Assembly: GCA_905182995.1 (NCBI GenBank)
Contig: CAJJDP010000041.1
Location: 4,142 to 68,141 of the forward strand
DNA: 64,000 nt
Origin: Paramecium octaurelia
Lineage: Eukaryota > Ciliophora > Oligohymenophorea > Peniculida > Parameciidae
Reading direction: 5' to 3'
Notes under the pieces: generated by a model
Database searches by the model: none
Told to the model about the DNA's origin: nothing
The model's input: only the letters and a program-made list of their open reading frames with translations
Shown: piece by piece, positions 1 through 13,764 of the stretch
How positions within the stretch are numbered: the stretch's first letter is position 1
Layout: the number at the start of each line of letters is the position of its first letter
Made by a program: the position numbers and the translations under genes

Positions 1-3000
1 ATAATTTCAAAGAACCAATTTAATAATGGTTTGATCCCTTTATACCTATACTTGCTCAACTATACTATATTCAATCCTATATCGTATTTTCGCACTAAAT
101 TTCTCAGTGTATTTCTGGTTTTACATAGCAGTAACTTGTTGTTATAATTTACTAGTCTATTTTATTAAGAAAACAATAATTTTTTATCTAATTTCACTCT
201 TGAAGTAAAGTATCATAAATTTTGCTTAATGTACTCCATGCTCTAACTCATAAGTGTGCCAGCAGGGCTGAAGTTAGTTGTTTTTCATTTTCCCTTGTAT
301 TTGAGGAGATGATCAAATCACTTGTGCTACTTGGGTTGTTGAATATTCATTCCATGAGGTAATGCTAAAGTTAATATCCTTACCGTGTATGTTGCTGAAC
401 GCTGCAGATGCGTCGATAGTTATTCCAAAGCTTATACCATTTATTATACCTATTGTTATTTATTTGCCATAATGATAGTCATAAGCTAACACTTATTCAA
501 CTTCTTTAATAGATCATGCACACATAAAGACCTAACTTAAATCTGTACTTGCCTCCAATGTCGATGAATTATACACCTTAATAATTTATTCATTCTGCAA
601 AGTAATTGTTATGATTTATAGAGATTCTGGTGCGATTTCTGCTTTTTGGATAATTTGTTTACAACCAGATTTTTCTTTGCATTTCTGATCTGCTTTGTAA
701 AAACCATTTATAGTGATAACTTAAGGATCCTTGTCATTCAAAAGTTCCCTTTACATTGATACAATATCAAGGGGCAGATGGTAAGGTCTAAAGCGTTACT
801 TTGTTTAACTCTTAATTTGATGTTTCGCTTGCGAGCGTTGGCTGCTGAGATTAAAATATTGCGCATCTTGTATTTATGGATTTAAAATAATATTGACTAG
901 AGCTTGGAAACGTATGCTTGTGTCACTAATCCAAATCTTCAACATCAATTTAGAAGCATATCCTAATAGATATCCTTTTACAATTTTAATGTATGCTAAA
1001 AATATACTATGCTTGAAGTTCTACAATCTGTAGATAACTTGTTGGAGGAACAAGTTCATCAACTTGCACTCCGCCCAGTAAATGATGTTCTAATACTGGT
1101 TCTTATTATGTTCTAGATTATCAAGATGTGGCAAAAAGTGTGACTGGTAAGCAGTTACATCATCTAAATTTTCAAAATATCTCTGGATATATTCAAGTCC
1201 CCTTTTAATGCCTTAGTGTTTCTGCCTTATATTAGACTTCATAAGTGAATTATGTCAAATTATGTTTTCTGTGACTTTTTTGAATCAATCTGAGCAAAAC
1301 ATAGAGGCGTAATTAGTCTCGATAAATTACAGTCATACAGCAATAGATGTCCAATGCTTGCTTGCTTGCAAGTTAGAACTAAGAGTGTTTAAAAATATGT
1401 TTCATAATTCTAGTTCAAGTAACACTATGCCATTGACTTGAATTGTACAAGAATCTCTGCTAGCATTTGTACTTAGAGTCAGACAACAACTAAAATTAGT
1501 TTTGCAATATATTGCCTTCTGTTGATATTGCTACTTGAAAAGTGATGCAAAAATTATATCTGCTAGAGAAGCGAAATGGGAATATTGCATTTCCATCTAA
1601 TATACAAACTTGGGATCCTTGTTTATCAAATTATATCATAATCATTGTGTATTATGGATGCATTTTAATCATAAAATAACCCAATATTTGATCTGAGGCT
1701 GTTTTATGTTGCTTAGTTGCCTGTCATATTGTTACTCGTGCTTAGCTGATTTTTGTGTACAATTTACAACTGATGCTTCACTCTCTCTACCTCTAATTAA
1801 GCAGTCACAATATTTTCGTAGCAATACATCTTATTTGCAAAAATAGAGTGCTTGATCATATATGTTGGATACTATTCACTGGTATTGCTGAAGTATGTGT
1901 TGCTGTTTGCATTTGTTTTTTTTAATTATAAGTATTATTTGCATTCAACTGTGAACTATCGAAAAAGAGAGACCGTAATAGAAATGCTAAACCATATCCA
2001 AATTGTATCTCGGCTGAGTTGTTTCTTGGTTTATCTCAGTCATCAACTAATTGGTGCTTCAACTTCTGCATTAGAAAACGTATTTCTAGACATTCAAAAA
2101 CTCTTTTTGCACTTATTTTTTCTGTGATTGGCATTCTAAGGCTTTGCTATTGAGTGTTGGCTTATTGAGCAGTTCATCTGAGTGCTAAATGTAACAAGGT
2201 GTATGCATACTTCGAAACAGCGCTTAACTGATCTGAGTGAGCGTAAATCAATGATTGACTGAAATTTTTCTCCTCTTTTATTCTTCGTAAAAATGTTTAT
2301 ATATTACGACTTGTTAGATTCTATTATTACTGATAATTAAGATAAATGATTCTTCGATTTTAAGCATAAGAGTGCCAGTTGATATAGCTTTATTCTAAGT
2401 ATTCTGCATTCACTTACATTAATGAAATGATAAAAGTGCATTCACTTCTTGTGCCTTCAGAAAATCCTACATTACTAAGAATACTCAATATTACGAAAAT
2501 TAAATTCGTTCTTTAACTTGTTTAAAGTCAAACATAAAGCCTATTATGCCTCAAAAATCTAGCACTATGAGTATTAAATTGGAAAGACTAGGTGTGCGTA
2601 TATACCAACATGTTTAAGTACTCTATCAATACACAAATCATGTATAAGTTTGAGATATCATCATTTTACCATACTTTATATTCAGATAATGTAATAGTAC
2701 ATTAGTAGGTATTGATACAAAGATTACATCAATAAATAATTCTGCAATTTTGAAAATAGGCACAACTATAGCAAGTAATTATTAAGTTGCATTTGGCCAA
2801 AAATTTATGAGTTTGTTCTAGTTAACATTTAATCTCTGCACAAATTCACATATTATAAGTGTTTGAGATTTATAAGTCATAATAAACAAATTGATATTAT
2901 TGAATAAATAAATGTATGCATGTTTCAAACAAAAGCACACCAGAATATATTTTTCGAAAAACAATTTATAGAACTTCTTTACATATAATAGAACTGACTC

Positions 3001-3918
3001 GAGATATTCTGTTATCTAAATCAATTTGATTTAGTAGGTCCGCTTTTTGTAAAGTTAAAATTGTAACCAGACAGCCTTAGCAAAGAAATACAAGAAAATT
3101 CTAGCTCAAGAATATAAACTAGATAATTAATCAATTCTCAACACATTTACATAATATTTAATAAGCATTACAATACAGTACATTATGTAATACATCAGAT
3201 ATCCAAATTTGGACAAGAAAACTAAGGGTTTAAGTAAAGTAATTGTATGCACATTACATCCTTAAAGAAAGATTAAAAAAAGAATTGTTATGCTGATATC
3301 AAGCAATAGTGTACTAGAATAAGGGATTGCAAAATAATAATCAATACTCTGGGATTTTATCTAAACCACTTTTCTTAAGGTAAAAGAACTTGACAACTCA
3401 GCTTTATCAGCACTGGTGAGTAAGAGATGCTGTTTGTACATAATTTGTACAGAACAAGCGTGCATGATTTAACGGCTGCTCATTGATACAATTAAAATAT
3501 CTACGGGTGGTGTCAATTATTACAGTAAAAAAATAATTTGACATTGAGACTAATCAGATACCAGTTATTAAATAACCTCAATAAGTATCTCGTACCAATC
3601 AAAATGAAAGGAGAGCTTATGTTACAAGATAAGAAGGATTAGCCTTGCCATTTGTTTTGCACTGACATCAATAAATTAGGGACAAAGCTATTACATCATT
3701 TTCAAATTAGACTACTTCTAGTTTGATCCCTAATTAGAAGTAAGATAATGAGCACGAGTAAAAGCACTATATCATAATAGCAATATAAACAAGTTGTGGA
3801 ATATGGAGGTTTAGCAATACCTATAACATAAAGAAGGAAGCATCACACTTACAAAAGTCTGTGGCTATTAATAAAAAATAGTTTTAATTAAAATCTGTTT
3901 TATAGAAGGATTTAAACC

Positions 3919-5294
3919 TACAATCTACACCTGATTGACAATAGTAAAGCTTTGCACAAGAATAGTTGTAAAGTTAGGCAACATGTTGTGTAGTATATCC
4001 AGGAATAAACAAGAGTGGATAGAAAAGCATTTAAGCCATCTTTCTAATGCTGGTGCTATGAAAAATTGATTCCTATAAGATGTTGTTTCAGATTTGCTAC
4101 AGAATGGGTCAGAGATAGATGTTCAGTGTTCTCCATCATAGTCACCAGCACATAATGTAGATGCGGCAGCATTTCTGTATACTTCAAACAACATAATTTT
4201 TAAGGTAACACAAAGGCCGACAACATGCTCGGAACATAAATTCTACAATTGCGTATTTTGTAATTTCTTTTTTGGGATTGACTCATAGTTTCTGGTGTTA
4301 TTCTGTAAACAAAATTTAAATCTTGGCAATGTAAGAGTTTACGCTGGTCAGTTTACTGCATTTTTCCTCTAAGTATTTGCATTTTCACACATTTTACAAT
4401 CAATCTTTATTAAAATTTAAGGTATATAATCTCCTTTTTTTGAATGATACCCATTTACCAAATTTGATATAACTACATGCTTCTACAATATCATCATAAT
4501 AGGCTTCCACACATTAAGCACTTCAGTTAGAAATTAATAATTATTCATTAGATGAGTTTTATAGTTTTATTTGCAAAAAGTATCATATTTGCTTTAATAA
4601 TGAGGTTCTGAGGAAATATCTACTGAATTTTGTATCGAATATTGCCATTAGGAATACTTATAAGTAAGGTAAATACGATTAATATTCATTGAATATTACT
4701 TCATTAAAAATTGCTTAGTTAAAGACATTAGACCTTTTATCCTGCCAATTTTTTTGATAAAATTGACAGTTTAGATTGAAAATTTGTAATTTGCTGTAAA
4801 ATAAACCTTAAAAAAAGGTCGAAGTGCAAAAAAAGTTATTGAAAATGTCATTTGACTTAAAAGTGGTATCTTGCTAGTCCTAAAGTTATTGAGGTTTACA
4901 TGTGATGTAATCCCAATTTAATTAAATCTTGAGAATTTTCATATTCAGAATACTAAATTATGCACCTCAACTCTTATCAGTCGACTTTCTTTCATCCTTA
5001 ACTATTCAATTCCCCTTCAAAATATATTGTACAGGTTGTCCCATTGTTATTTGAAAACATGTTTTTGCTTAAGTATATGTATTATGCTTCAGGTAGTTTG
5101 CCTAAATTCTTATCTTTTGAAGTTTTCTGAATTTTAATTGTATCTTATATGAGATGGAGATAAATTTGTATACTTATAGCATTCTTAGACAACTCAATTA
5201 GGTTTTATAGAGAGAAGGTTTGATTTAAAGATGTTCTGTAAAACGTCGTTGTTGAAATGTGAAATAATTGCTTTTAAGCCGGAATAATTACTGA
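3919..5294. repeat. 1376-bp tandem duplicate, left copy
   Basis: This copy begins with tacaatctacacc and ends with aattactga directly before the single N at 5295. By eye its sequence is the same as that of 5296-6671. The copy boundary falls exactly at the N. An identical sequence on each side of one ambiguous base is the signature of two contigs whose overlapping ends were joined without being merged, so the duplication is probably not in the chromosome. Confidence 0.9.
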
Positions 5295-5295
5295 N

Positions 5296-6671
5296 TACAA
5301 TCTACACCTGATTGACAATAGTAAAGCTTTGCACAAGAATAGTTGTAAAGTTAGGCAACATGTTGTGTAGTATATCCAGGAATAAACAAGAGTGGATAGA
5401 AAAGCATTTAAGCCATCTTTCTAATGCTGGTGCTATGAAAAATTGATTCCTATAAGATGTTGTTTCAGATTTGCTACAGAATGGGTCAGAGATAGATGTT
5501 CAGTGTTCTCCATCATAGTCACCAGCACATAATGTAGATGCGGCAGCATTTCTGTATACTTCAAACAACATAATTTTTAAGGTAACACAAAGGCCGACAA
5601 CATGCTCGGAACATAAATTCTACAATTGCGTATTTTGTAATTTCTTTTTTGGGATTGACTCATAGTTTCTGGTGTTATTCTGTAAACAAAATTTAAATCT
5701 TGGCAATGTAAGAGTTTACGCTGGTCAGTTTACTGCATTTTTCCTCTAAGTATTTGCATTTTCACACATTTTACAATCAATCTTTATTAAAATTTAAGGT
5801 ATATAATCTCCTTTTTTTGAATGATACCCATTTACCAAATTTGATATAACTACATGCTTCTACAATATCATCATAATAGGCTTCCACACATTAAGCACTT
5901 CAGTTAGAAATTAATAATTATTCATTAGATGAGTTTTATAGTTTTATTTGCAAAAAGTATCATATTTGCTTTAATAATGAGGTTCTGAGGAAATATCTAC
6001 TGAATTTTGTATCGAATATTGCCATTAGGAATACTTATAAGTAAGGTAAATACGATTAATATTCATTGAATATTACTTCATTAAAAATTGCTTAGTTAAA
6101 GACATTAGACCTTTTATCCTGCCAATTTTTTTGATAAAATTGACAGTTTAGATTGAAAATTTGTAATTTGCTGTAAAATAAACCTTAAAAAAAGGTCGAA
6201 GTGCAAAAAAAGTTATTGAAAATGTCATTTGACTTAAAAGTGGTATCTTGCTAGTCCTAAAGTTATTGAGGTTTACATGTGATGTAATCCCAATTTAATT
6301 AAATCTTGAGAATTTTCATATTCAGAATACTAAATTATGCACCTCAACTCTTATCAGTCGACTTTCTTTCATCCTTAACTATTCAATTCCCCTTCAAAAT
6401 ATATTGTACAGGTTGTCCCATTGTTATTTGAAAACATGTTTTTGCTTAAGTATATGTATTATGCTTCAGGTAGTTTGCCTAAATTCTTATCTTTTGAAGT
6501 TTTCTGAATTTTAATTGTATCTTATATGAGATGGAGATAAATTTGTATACTTATAGCATTCTTAGACAACTCAATTAGGTTTTATAGAGAGAAGGTTTGA
6601 TTTAAAGATGTTCTGTAAAACGTCGTTGTTGAAATGTGAAATAATTGCTTTTAAGCCGGAATAATTACTGA
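5296..6671. repeat. 1376-bp tandem duplicate, right copy
   Basis: Second copy of 3919-5294, offset by 1377 bases. After it the sequence continues into unique DNA (aaagaaacaatattc), just as the left copy is preceded by unique DNA. No difference was noticed between the copies when the lines were compared by eye. Neither copy encodes anything I can recognise. Confidence 0.9.
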
Positions 6672-9401
6672 AAGAAACAATATTCAGGAAATTTTCAAAT
6701 GTTACTTGTACTTTAATAAAAGTAAGGAGCACTTTGCTGATACTAGGAGATTAATCAAAAGTATTTTCAATTAGTTTTTAGAAAAGCTGTACAATTCAAA
6801 TGCAAAGGTTAAGAAAATATATTTCCATAAAACGAGACTATATGAAAGTCTTATAAAACTGTTTTCATGAACATAGCTAAATTTGGCTAAAAAAAAAGTA
6901 CGGCGCTATTATATTTAAATCTTTGTGATAATTGAAAGCGGTCTTTTAGTTGGCCAGGAGAGAAATATTTTTCTCAATTTTATTAAGAAGAAATATTGGT
7001 AATCTTCATTAGAAATATTAAGCTATAATGTTTAAGCAATTTATACTATTCAACAAAAGGATTATCAAAATAATTGTAAATTGATGAGGAGGATACCTGT
7101 GATTGGTAAAGTGTTAATTTTCGTGAATTTCAAATCTAAGGTAGTAGAATAGATTTAGAGTTCAGACCACTTACATTCTTTTTCTTGATAAAAGCACCAA
7201 TAAAACTAAAACATATTTGGAGTTAAAGTTCAATCTATATTTTTAGAATATGTATTGACTGTTTATATATACTAAGGCAAATGCAAGCCCAATGATTAAA
7301 GAAAATAAAGATTAAAAGAATGCATAGCAGTGAGTTATCATTTATCAATACTTTATGTGGTGATATGCTGAATGATTTTAATTGAGTTGCTATGTGACGA
7401 ATTATATTAGGGTAGAAATAATAAATCACTTTGTCCTGATTTAAGGATAATGGCCTTGAAAATGAATAGATAAGGAATCGTAAGATCACTTATTGACAAA
7501 GTAAATGATAACATTAAAAACAGTTCAAATTTTTTGAGTTGGTTTAGATATATATTGAATTTTTAATGCGGATAAACAATTAGAGTTTAAGGAATGATAA
7601 ATGAAAAATTAATGCCCAAAGTAATGACTACTTATTATATGGAGGAACCGCAGCGATATTAAATAAAATAATAAAACCAACTTTATTGATATTAGCCACC
7701 AAAACAAATGATGATGAAATTGGCGGCTAAGATCATATTAACAATGGCATCCATGGTTCGAGGATGTTTCAAATGAGGGTACAGAAAATTAAATTCTTTA
7801 GCTGCAGTTGAAGAAAGAAGATTTAAGAAATCAGAAGAACTGTGATAGGAGGTCGTGAGGTAAGGAAGAGATTCAAAATGGCAAATGGGCTTTGGTATTT
7901 TAAGAAAATATGAATTTTAGAGGTGAGGGTTGGACTAATCTTGGGAAGCTCGCTGTCAGACAGAAAGAAATTCAATTTAATATGCCAATTATGATTCAGG
8001 TGATAGGACAGAACATTCTAGCTCTATTTTACAAATTGCAATCTGTCTTCATTAAGACAGCCATTCTTGAGTAATTACAAGTAGGGGATTAAGAAATTTT
8101 GAATTTATTTAATCTTATTGGTTTTGAGACAGAAAGCAATGCTTAAATGAATAGGTATAGACCGAATAGTTTCTAGTTGAAGACTGACGTATTAATTTTT
8201 GAGTATGTGAAATGAAAAGTAGAATTTAATTATGGCTGAAATTTTGCTTAAAGATAGATATAAAATTATGTCTATCCATACTGATGCTCATGATAAACAT
8301 ACTTTCAGCATTTTGAGCGTTTTACAAATTTAGATATTGTACTTTTTTAGAATCTACAATCACAAACATCGAAAATCTGATAACCTCTCAAATTGTTCTC
8401 TCGTGATATCAAGCAATTCAATTACTAAACAATATGTGTTTCTTTATATGTATTTTATTTTCATATAATTTTAGTTTATCCAAGCTATGATCCTAAGAAA
8501 GAGTTCGTTTTTGTAATGAATAGAAATTAATTGCAGTTAAGCTAGATGGATTATCAAAAAAATCAATTTTCTAATATTTAGTTTCATTATACTGTAATTT
8601 TTTAATAACACAGTCTTCTCATGGGAATAGGATAGCTTGGAAAATGTTTATAAATACTAATATTTGCAAATAGAACATTTGCCAATATGAATTTCTTTGA
8701 CCTTCCTAAAGTGCAAAGTGCTTAAGCAAGCTAATTAGTTATTTCTCCCTTGAACAAATCGTTCACATATTACAATTTCTCTAAAATTCAAGTTATTAAA
8801 TTAACAATTATCCTTTCCAAAAAATGAGTAAACTCAAGATAAAGTGATAATAATGTTTAGTAATAAAATAAATAATATTAATAAAATATCAGTCAAGCTA
8901 AAATATGCGACCTTTTATAAGAATTTTTTTACTAAACAATGAAAATCGTCATTAAATTCTTTCAATGTAATAGCAATTTAAATTATTAGTTCTCTTTATT
9001 TAATAAAGCACTCAAGTCGAAAAAAATTGGAAAAAATACCTTTCCATAAACTTACCACTAAAATTTAATTTGAAGCCTGAAGTAAATATAACAATTATAT
9101 TTTAGCAAACCCATATGCATATTCATAAAGTTGATTATAAACTTCCAAAAAAAACTCTTTTTTTTTAAGGTCCTAACTCTGATTGATGCTACAGCATGTA
9201 TTATTGTTCTCTATTCCAGTAATGAAACCTTCATGTGTATTAAGTGTGTAACTTGAACTCCAAAAATTCACTTTTCAATAATAATTATTTAACATGCAAA
9301 TATGTGTAAATTAATATTATTTACTGTGCCTAAGGGTATTTGTTACAGATTTATTGAAAACTAAATATATGCAAAACAATCTAATTTTAATAATTTAAAT
9401 T

Positions 9402-10562
9402 ATGAAATTTTCAATAATTATTCCTGCTGTTATTATTGCAATCATTTTGAATATAATGAATGGATTGGATTTTTTTTTAAATTTCTCTTCCATTTAGTAA
9501 TATGAGAATTGTCAGTATTTAGATGTGGATATTAAGGGACCTGAAGATATGCAATAATATAATAGGACAACAATTATTGTTGGTTCAGGGAATTTTTAAA
9601 AGCTTTATGCCCAAAATAGAATAGAATTAGAATAATAAGGAATCTATGCTATAATCAATTCTGATTAATAGGATTTTAAAATTATGCAATTATAAATGAT
9701 TGGATATCCAAAGGATGTGGCATTAAACATTCATGGGATTTACCTTAAAAAATAAAACAACAGAGATTATTTGTTTTTGATCAACCATGCATATAAATAT
9801 GGTGGTGAAAGGATAGAAATATTTCAGGTATCAGAACAATTAGATCTAACATATTAACATTCTATTTTAATGGAACAACAATATAACGGAATTTTGAATG
9901 ATTTGATTGTTATTGATAAAAATAGATTATTAGCAACTATGTCTATGCCATTGTCTGACCCTATTGAAGGTAGATCTTCGATGTCATTTTGGAACTTTGC
10001 TTAAACTTTATTTATATTTTTAGCTGGACTTAAATAAACCTATGTTATAGATTGCAGATTTGAAACTACTGAAGTATTGATACATCCATAATGCAAAAAG
10101 CTATAAGAAACATCAGGAAATATGTTAAATGGCATAACATGGAACAGACTTAACACAATTTGGGTTGCAGATTCTGCTTAAAAAGGGTTTAGTGAATACT
10201 TAATTAAAGGTGAAACTTTAGAATTTTCAAGATTTTTATAAACAACAACTCGAATAGATAATGTAGAATTCCAAGAAGAAACAAATACGATCATTTTTGG
10301 TTAAGGATTACAATTTTCTGGTTTTTTTTCATTATTATCATTTATGAAAACAGTAGATTTATAAAGAGATACTTAATTTGAACATTGGGGATCTTTAAGT
10401 TAATTTAATTTGACATCAAATTCGTTTGAGGTACTTGTTTAAAGTAAGAATCTATCCAAGGGAATTTCAGGAGGGTTAGCAAGTGGACAAAATTTATTCA
10501 TTGGAAGTTGGTGTGACATCTCTGTTATGGTTTGTTAAAAAAAAAAGGAATAATATTAGTGA
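9402..10562 (+). CDS. Paraoxonase/arylesterase-like protein
   Basis: Single intronless frame of 386 codons ending in TGA. The N-terminus (about residues 1-20) is a hydrophobic segment that would serve as a signal anchor or signal peptide; a second ATG 18 codons downstream is less likely because it would drop this segment. The body follows the serum paraoxonase (PON) six-bladed propeller: a GNDLIVID-like segment seen here as LNDLIVID, then an aromatic-rich stretch, then MLNGITWNRLNTIWVADS, matching the PON pattern in which Asn/Asp residues bind calcium, and a late SGGLASGQNLFIGSW strand. Length is close to the 355 residues of vertebrate PON. PON enzymes hydrolyse lactones and aryl esters in the secretory space; substrate here is unknown. 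Gene stands alone, gene-poor DNA on both sides. Confidence 0.8.
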
Positions 10563-12431
10563 AATATAACTAATTATTAAAAACATAAATGAAATTGTAT
10601 AAATTAATCATTCAATAGAATCCAAAAATGTTAACCTCTTTGTTCTTCAACAATCGGTTTGTATATTTGAGTAAAAATAAATGTGTTGCTTTAAATGGTT
10701 TGGTCTTATTAATTTTATTGAAAAAAAACATTTGCATTTTATTATGGGTTTTTTTCATATTCATTATATTAATACTCCCTTGTTCAAGTTATAATATTAA
10801 TAGGTTAATTGGCTTCATCCTATATCATAAATAGGATAGAAAGAATTAATATTTTTATCAATTTTACTAGCTTTGACTTTCATATTTTTTTCCATAAAGG
10901 AGAAAAATCTTAAATAGTTTGAATTAGATAAAAAATGCTTCTTTATTGAATTTAAAAAATAATTATTTGTAACTTTATTTATTTGCTTTATCAAAAACTT
11001 ATAAATAAGAGAAAACTGTATTACTTATTGAATATAATTCCCACTCTTTCTCAATAAATTGTTTAAAGTTCAGAACTATTAAACTAATTTACTATGAAAT
11101 TTAAAAAACAAATAGTAGTTTCATTCTCTAGATTTTCATTTTATCTGAAACTAATAATACTCAATTTCATTTAAACATTATTTTTATACTCATCTAAATA
11201 GATTAATCAAATTGTCTTACATGCTCATGGGTTAATTAGTGATTCGAATTTTTAAGCAATAATTTATAATTATTAAAGCTAAAAAAAATGAAATTATTAA
11301 AAACATAGTTATAATACTTCCAGGAATCTAAGGAGTAGTTAGATTACCAACCTTAATAGATCAAACTGAATGAGTAAAAATAGCACAAATTTTGACTACA
11401 AAAATCAATTAGTTTCATTATTGGTTCATAACTTAATTAATTTAATTAAACAATAAAATAATTCATTCACTTAATCATATTAATTTTACATTTTGCAAGG
11501 TGATCCAATTTTAAATTCCTAACTTGAATTATTATCTACTTATTCTAACTGATGGGCAGTAAACACCCTAAGCACAGTAAATTGCTAATGAAATGTAAGA
11601 TTCTCCTTCTCTTTTTCTCGATAAGCTAATCTCAATTTATGGTGTACCTACCTGAATAAATCTAGTTTCGAAAGATTTATTGGGCATTTGCTTCAATTAG
11701 AATAGAATAACATTCAAATTATTGGCATCATTAATTATTATCTAATAAATAATTTTTAGGTTGTTTTATTCATGATAAATAGAATTTGCAAGGATTTTCA
11801 CCGAAGAATTTTAGACATATGATCGAAACTTTTTACTTTAAGATTAAACAAAGTCCTTTTATACCTTATCATTGTGATATTCCAAAATAATTATTAGCCA
11901 TCTTCAGAAATATCTACATAAATTAATTTTCTCAGATATTCAATAAATAACCTTATTATAAAATTATATTTTAACAATTATTATTAATAAATGCATATAA
12001 TATTTTTGTATTCACTTTGCAATCCATATTTAAATTTATGATATAAAGCTTTGGAATCTTATTAAAACATATATAAAATAAATTCTGGAATTGGAAATAT
12101 AATATAAATTCTTCAAATTTCTGCCAATGGATTTATATACATTTTATGCTCCAAAAACTAGTTGAATATATGAACTTTGAATATGTAAAGCCAAATATAG
12201 AACTAATAATACTTTTCAATCAATAAAAATATAACTGCTTTTCTATATAAACTTGAGCGGAAGACAAACTATTTCGGATTACGTTAAGAAATTCTAATTA
12301 TCGTTCTTAATTTCAAAATACAGAATCATGCAGAGAGGCTCTAAAAAGATGAATTAAAAGAGGCTATATTGATTTTATAAACTTTTTTGTCATTTAAATA
12401 AACTAAATTTCTTTGTGCATTTAGAAACTAA
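10563..12431. other. Gene-poor interval with weak coding traces
   Basis: No intact gene was found between the paraoxonase-like gene and the carboxypeptidase gene. The open stretch at 10628-10834 is a hydrophobic low-complexity translation without support. Between about 11093 and 11400 the plus strand reads, with breaks, an N-terminal hydrophobic stretch followed by a HAHGLISDSNF-like segment reminiscent of palmitoyl-thioesterase or other alpha/beta-hydrolase N-termini, and TGAs interrupt it. This may be a decayed gene, but the evidence is thin. Confidence 0.4.
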
Positions 12432-13764
12432 TCAAATATCAAAATAGTTCTTTAACATTTAAAAAGATGCTTCTGGCTAATCTGTGGATGTCATATGTCC
12501 AGCATTGTATACCACACAAAAGTGTAACAATTTATATGACTTAATCGTGCCAGCAGTTTCTTCCTTTTAAGTTATTGGATTAATAAATTTCCATTAAGTT
12601 TTTTTCTGTTTCTTCCAAGTTGGCAACTCTTACCATTTTAATAAATTTACCCATTATTCAACTCCAGCAAGGGTAACAACGGTATCTAATTAACCTTAAT
12701 AAACAAAAACTTTAATTTTTTCTTAAAGCAAATATTCTATTGAAGGAAGGACAGAAATGCTTTGATCCTCTGCAAATGCAGCATAAATCTCTTGATTACA
12801 GGAAATAAAAGTGATATTTGCAGGAAGATCAAATTATTCTTTATGGTTATTAATAAAATCTTCATATTACACTCCAACATCAGTGTTATAAAACTGAATA
12901 TTATATCGGAAATTTGGTCCAATAATCTAGTTAAACATTATTTCTGCATCCCTTATTGCAATATATTTATCAAACTCTTTATTTTCAGCAGCTTCTAGTG
13001 CTTCAATCCCAGATTTCATCATTTTGCCATATTGGTACTAGTCTATGACACCATAACTTAATAATTATGGAACTGTAGGTATAACTTAAACTTTTGGATG
13101 TGACCATGCTCCTCCAATTCCAATTCCAACTAAATTTATTTTAGTTTGTTTTTTTATTTTTTCTGCTAATACAGGAATATAATGGCCAGCATAGCTTTCA
13201 CCCCATATATGCATTCTTGCATTTGCCAGTTCTTTATTCAATTCAAAAAATTAAGTCAATAAATCAATGACATAATCAGCTGCATCCCAACTGCTATTCA
13301 TCATTTCATCTCTGGTCCAATAACTCATCCCTACAGAAAAAGGTTAATCTAAGTACAGAAGATTAGCTTGCTTATTCCATGATGTTTTCTAAAGTATTTA
13401 TAGATTAATACCCTTGCATGTAATTTTTAGTCATCATCGACTAAAATTGGCCCATTTTCATTAAAATTACTATCCTAAGAAGAGCAGCCTGGACCTCCAT
13501 AAATCCAAACAATTAACTCATCAGTTGGCTTTACATCACTCTTTCTAGTTGTTGCTTCTTTCAAATATAGCGAATAAAATAATCTATTTTCTGATTTTGT
13601 TAAATCTCCAACACTCGCATATCCTGTTTCTATGTAATAATTGACTGAAGGCAGGAGGTTTTTATAGAAATCTAATTGATCATAATTATACTTGTTTGAT
13701 CTTTAGAATAGATCACACATTGGCCGAGCCAGATCAAAACAACTAATTCCGCAAAAAATAACAT
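12432..13764 (-). CDS. Serine carboxypeptidase, family S10
   Basis: Secreted or lysosomal exopeptidase of 429 residues after removal of two introns (20 and 23 nt). Residues 1-20 form a signal peptide. The oxyanion-hole motif IYGGPGCSS lies at about 81-89, the nucleophile motif GESYAGHY at 174-181 (Ser176), the acid in QGQLDTVV (Asp346) and the catalytic histidine in [12 protein letters not shown] (His409), so the whole Ser-Asp-His triad is present and the order is that of the family. Length matches other S10 enzymes. Such enzymes trim C-terminal residues at acidic pH, in ciliates probably in phagosomes or outside the cell. Start chosen because it gives a signal peptide and is in phase through the first intron. 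It looks intact. Confidence 0.92.

Larger units (their letters stand above)
1..9401. other. Long gene-free AT-rich arm
   Basis: No reading frame here survives under the ciliate code: TGA occurs frequently in all frames on both strands, and no run carries a recognisable domain, a signal peptide with a convincing continuation, or the short GTA...TAG introns seen in the real genes to the right. The longest open stretches, near 1852-2127 (+) and 7235-7489 (-), lack a proper ATG and are hydrophobic low-complexity translations. The stretch also holds the tandem duplication listed separately. I see no telomeric repeat, tRNA or rRNA signature. It could be a subtelomeric or otherwise gene-poor arm; that is inference. 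Confidence 0.6.

Noticed and set aside
1852-2127. 91-codon open stretch on the plus strand
   Set aside because: Does not begin with ATG, translation is hydrophobic and low in complexity, and it is isolated within DNA full of TGAs.
7235-7489. 84-codon minus-strand open stretch
   Set aside because: No ATG start, no motif, no supporting introns or neighbours; likely chance in AT-rich DNA.
7750-7770. GGTTCGA-like T-loop resembling a tRNA
   Set aside because: No acceptor stem, D-arm or anticodon stem could be fitted around it.
10628-10834. Hydrophobic two-helix plus-strand frame
   Set aside because: Composition is Leu/Ile/Phe from AT-rich DNA, short, no context.
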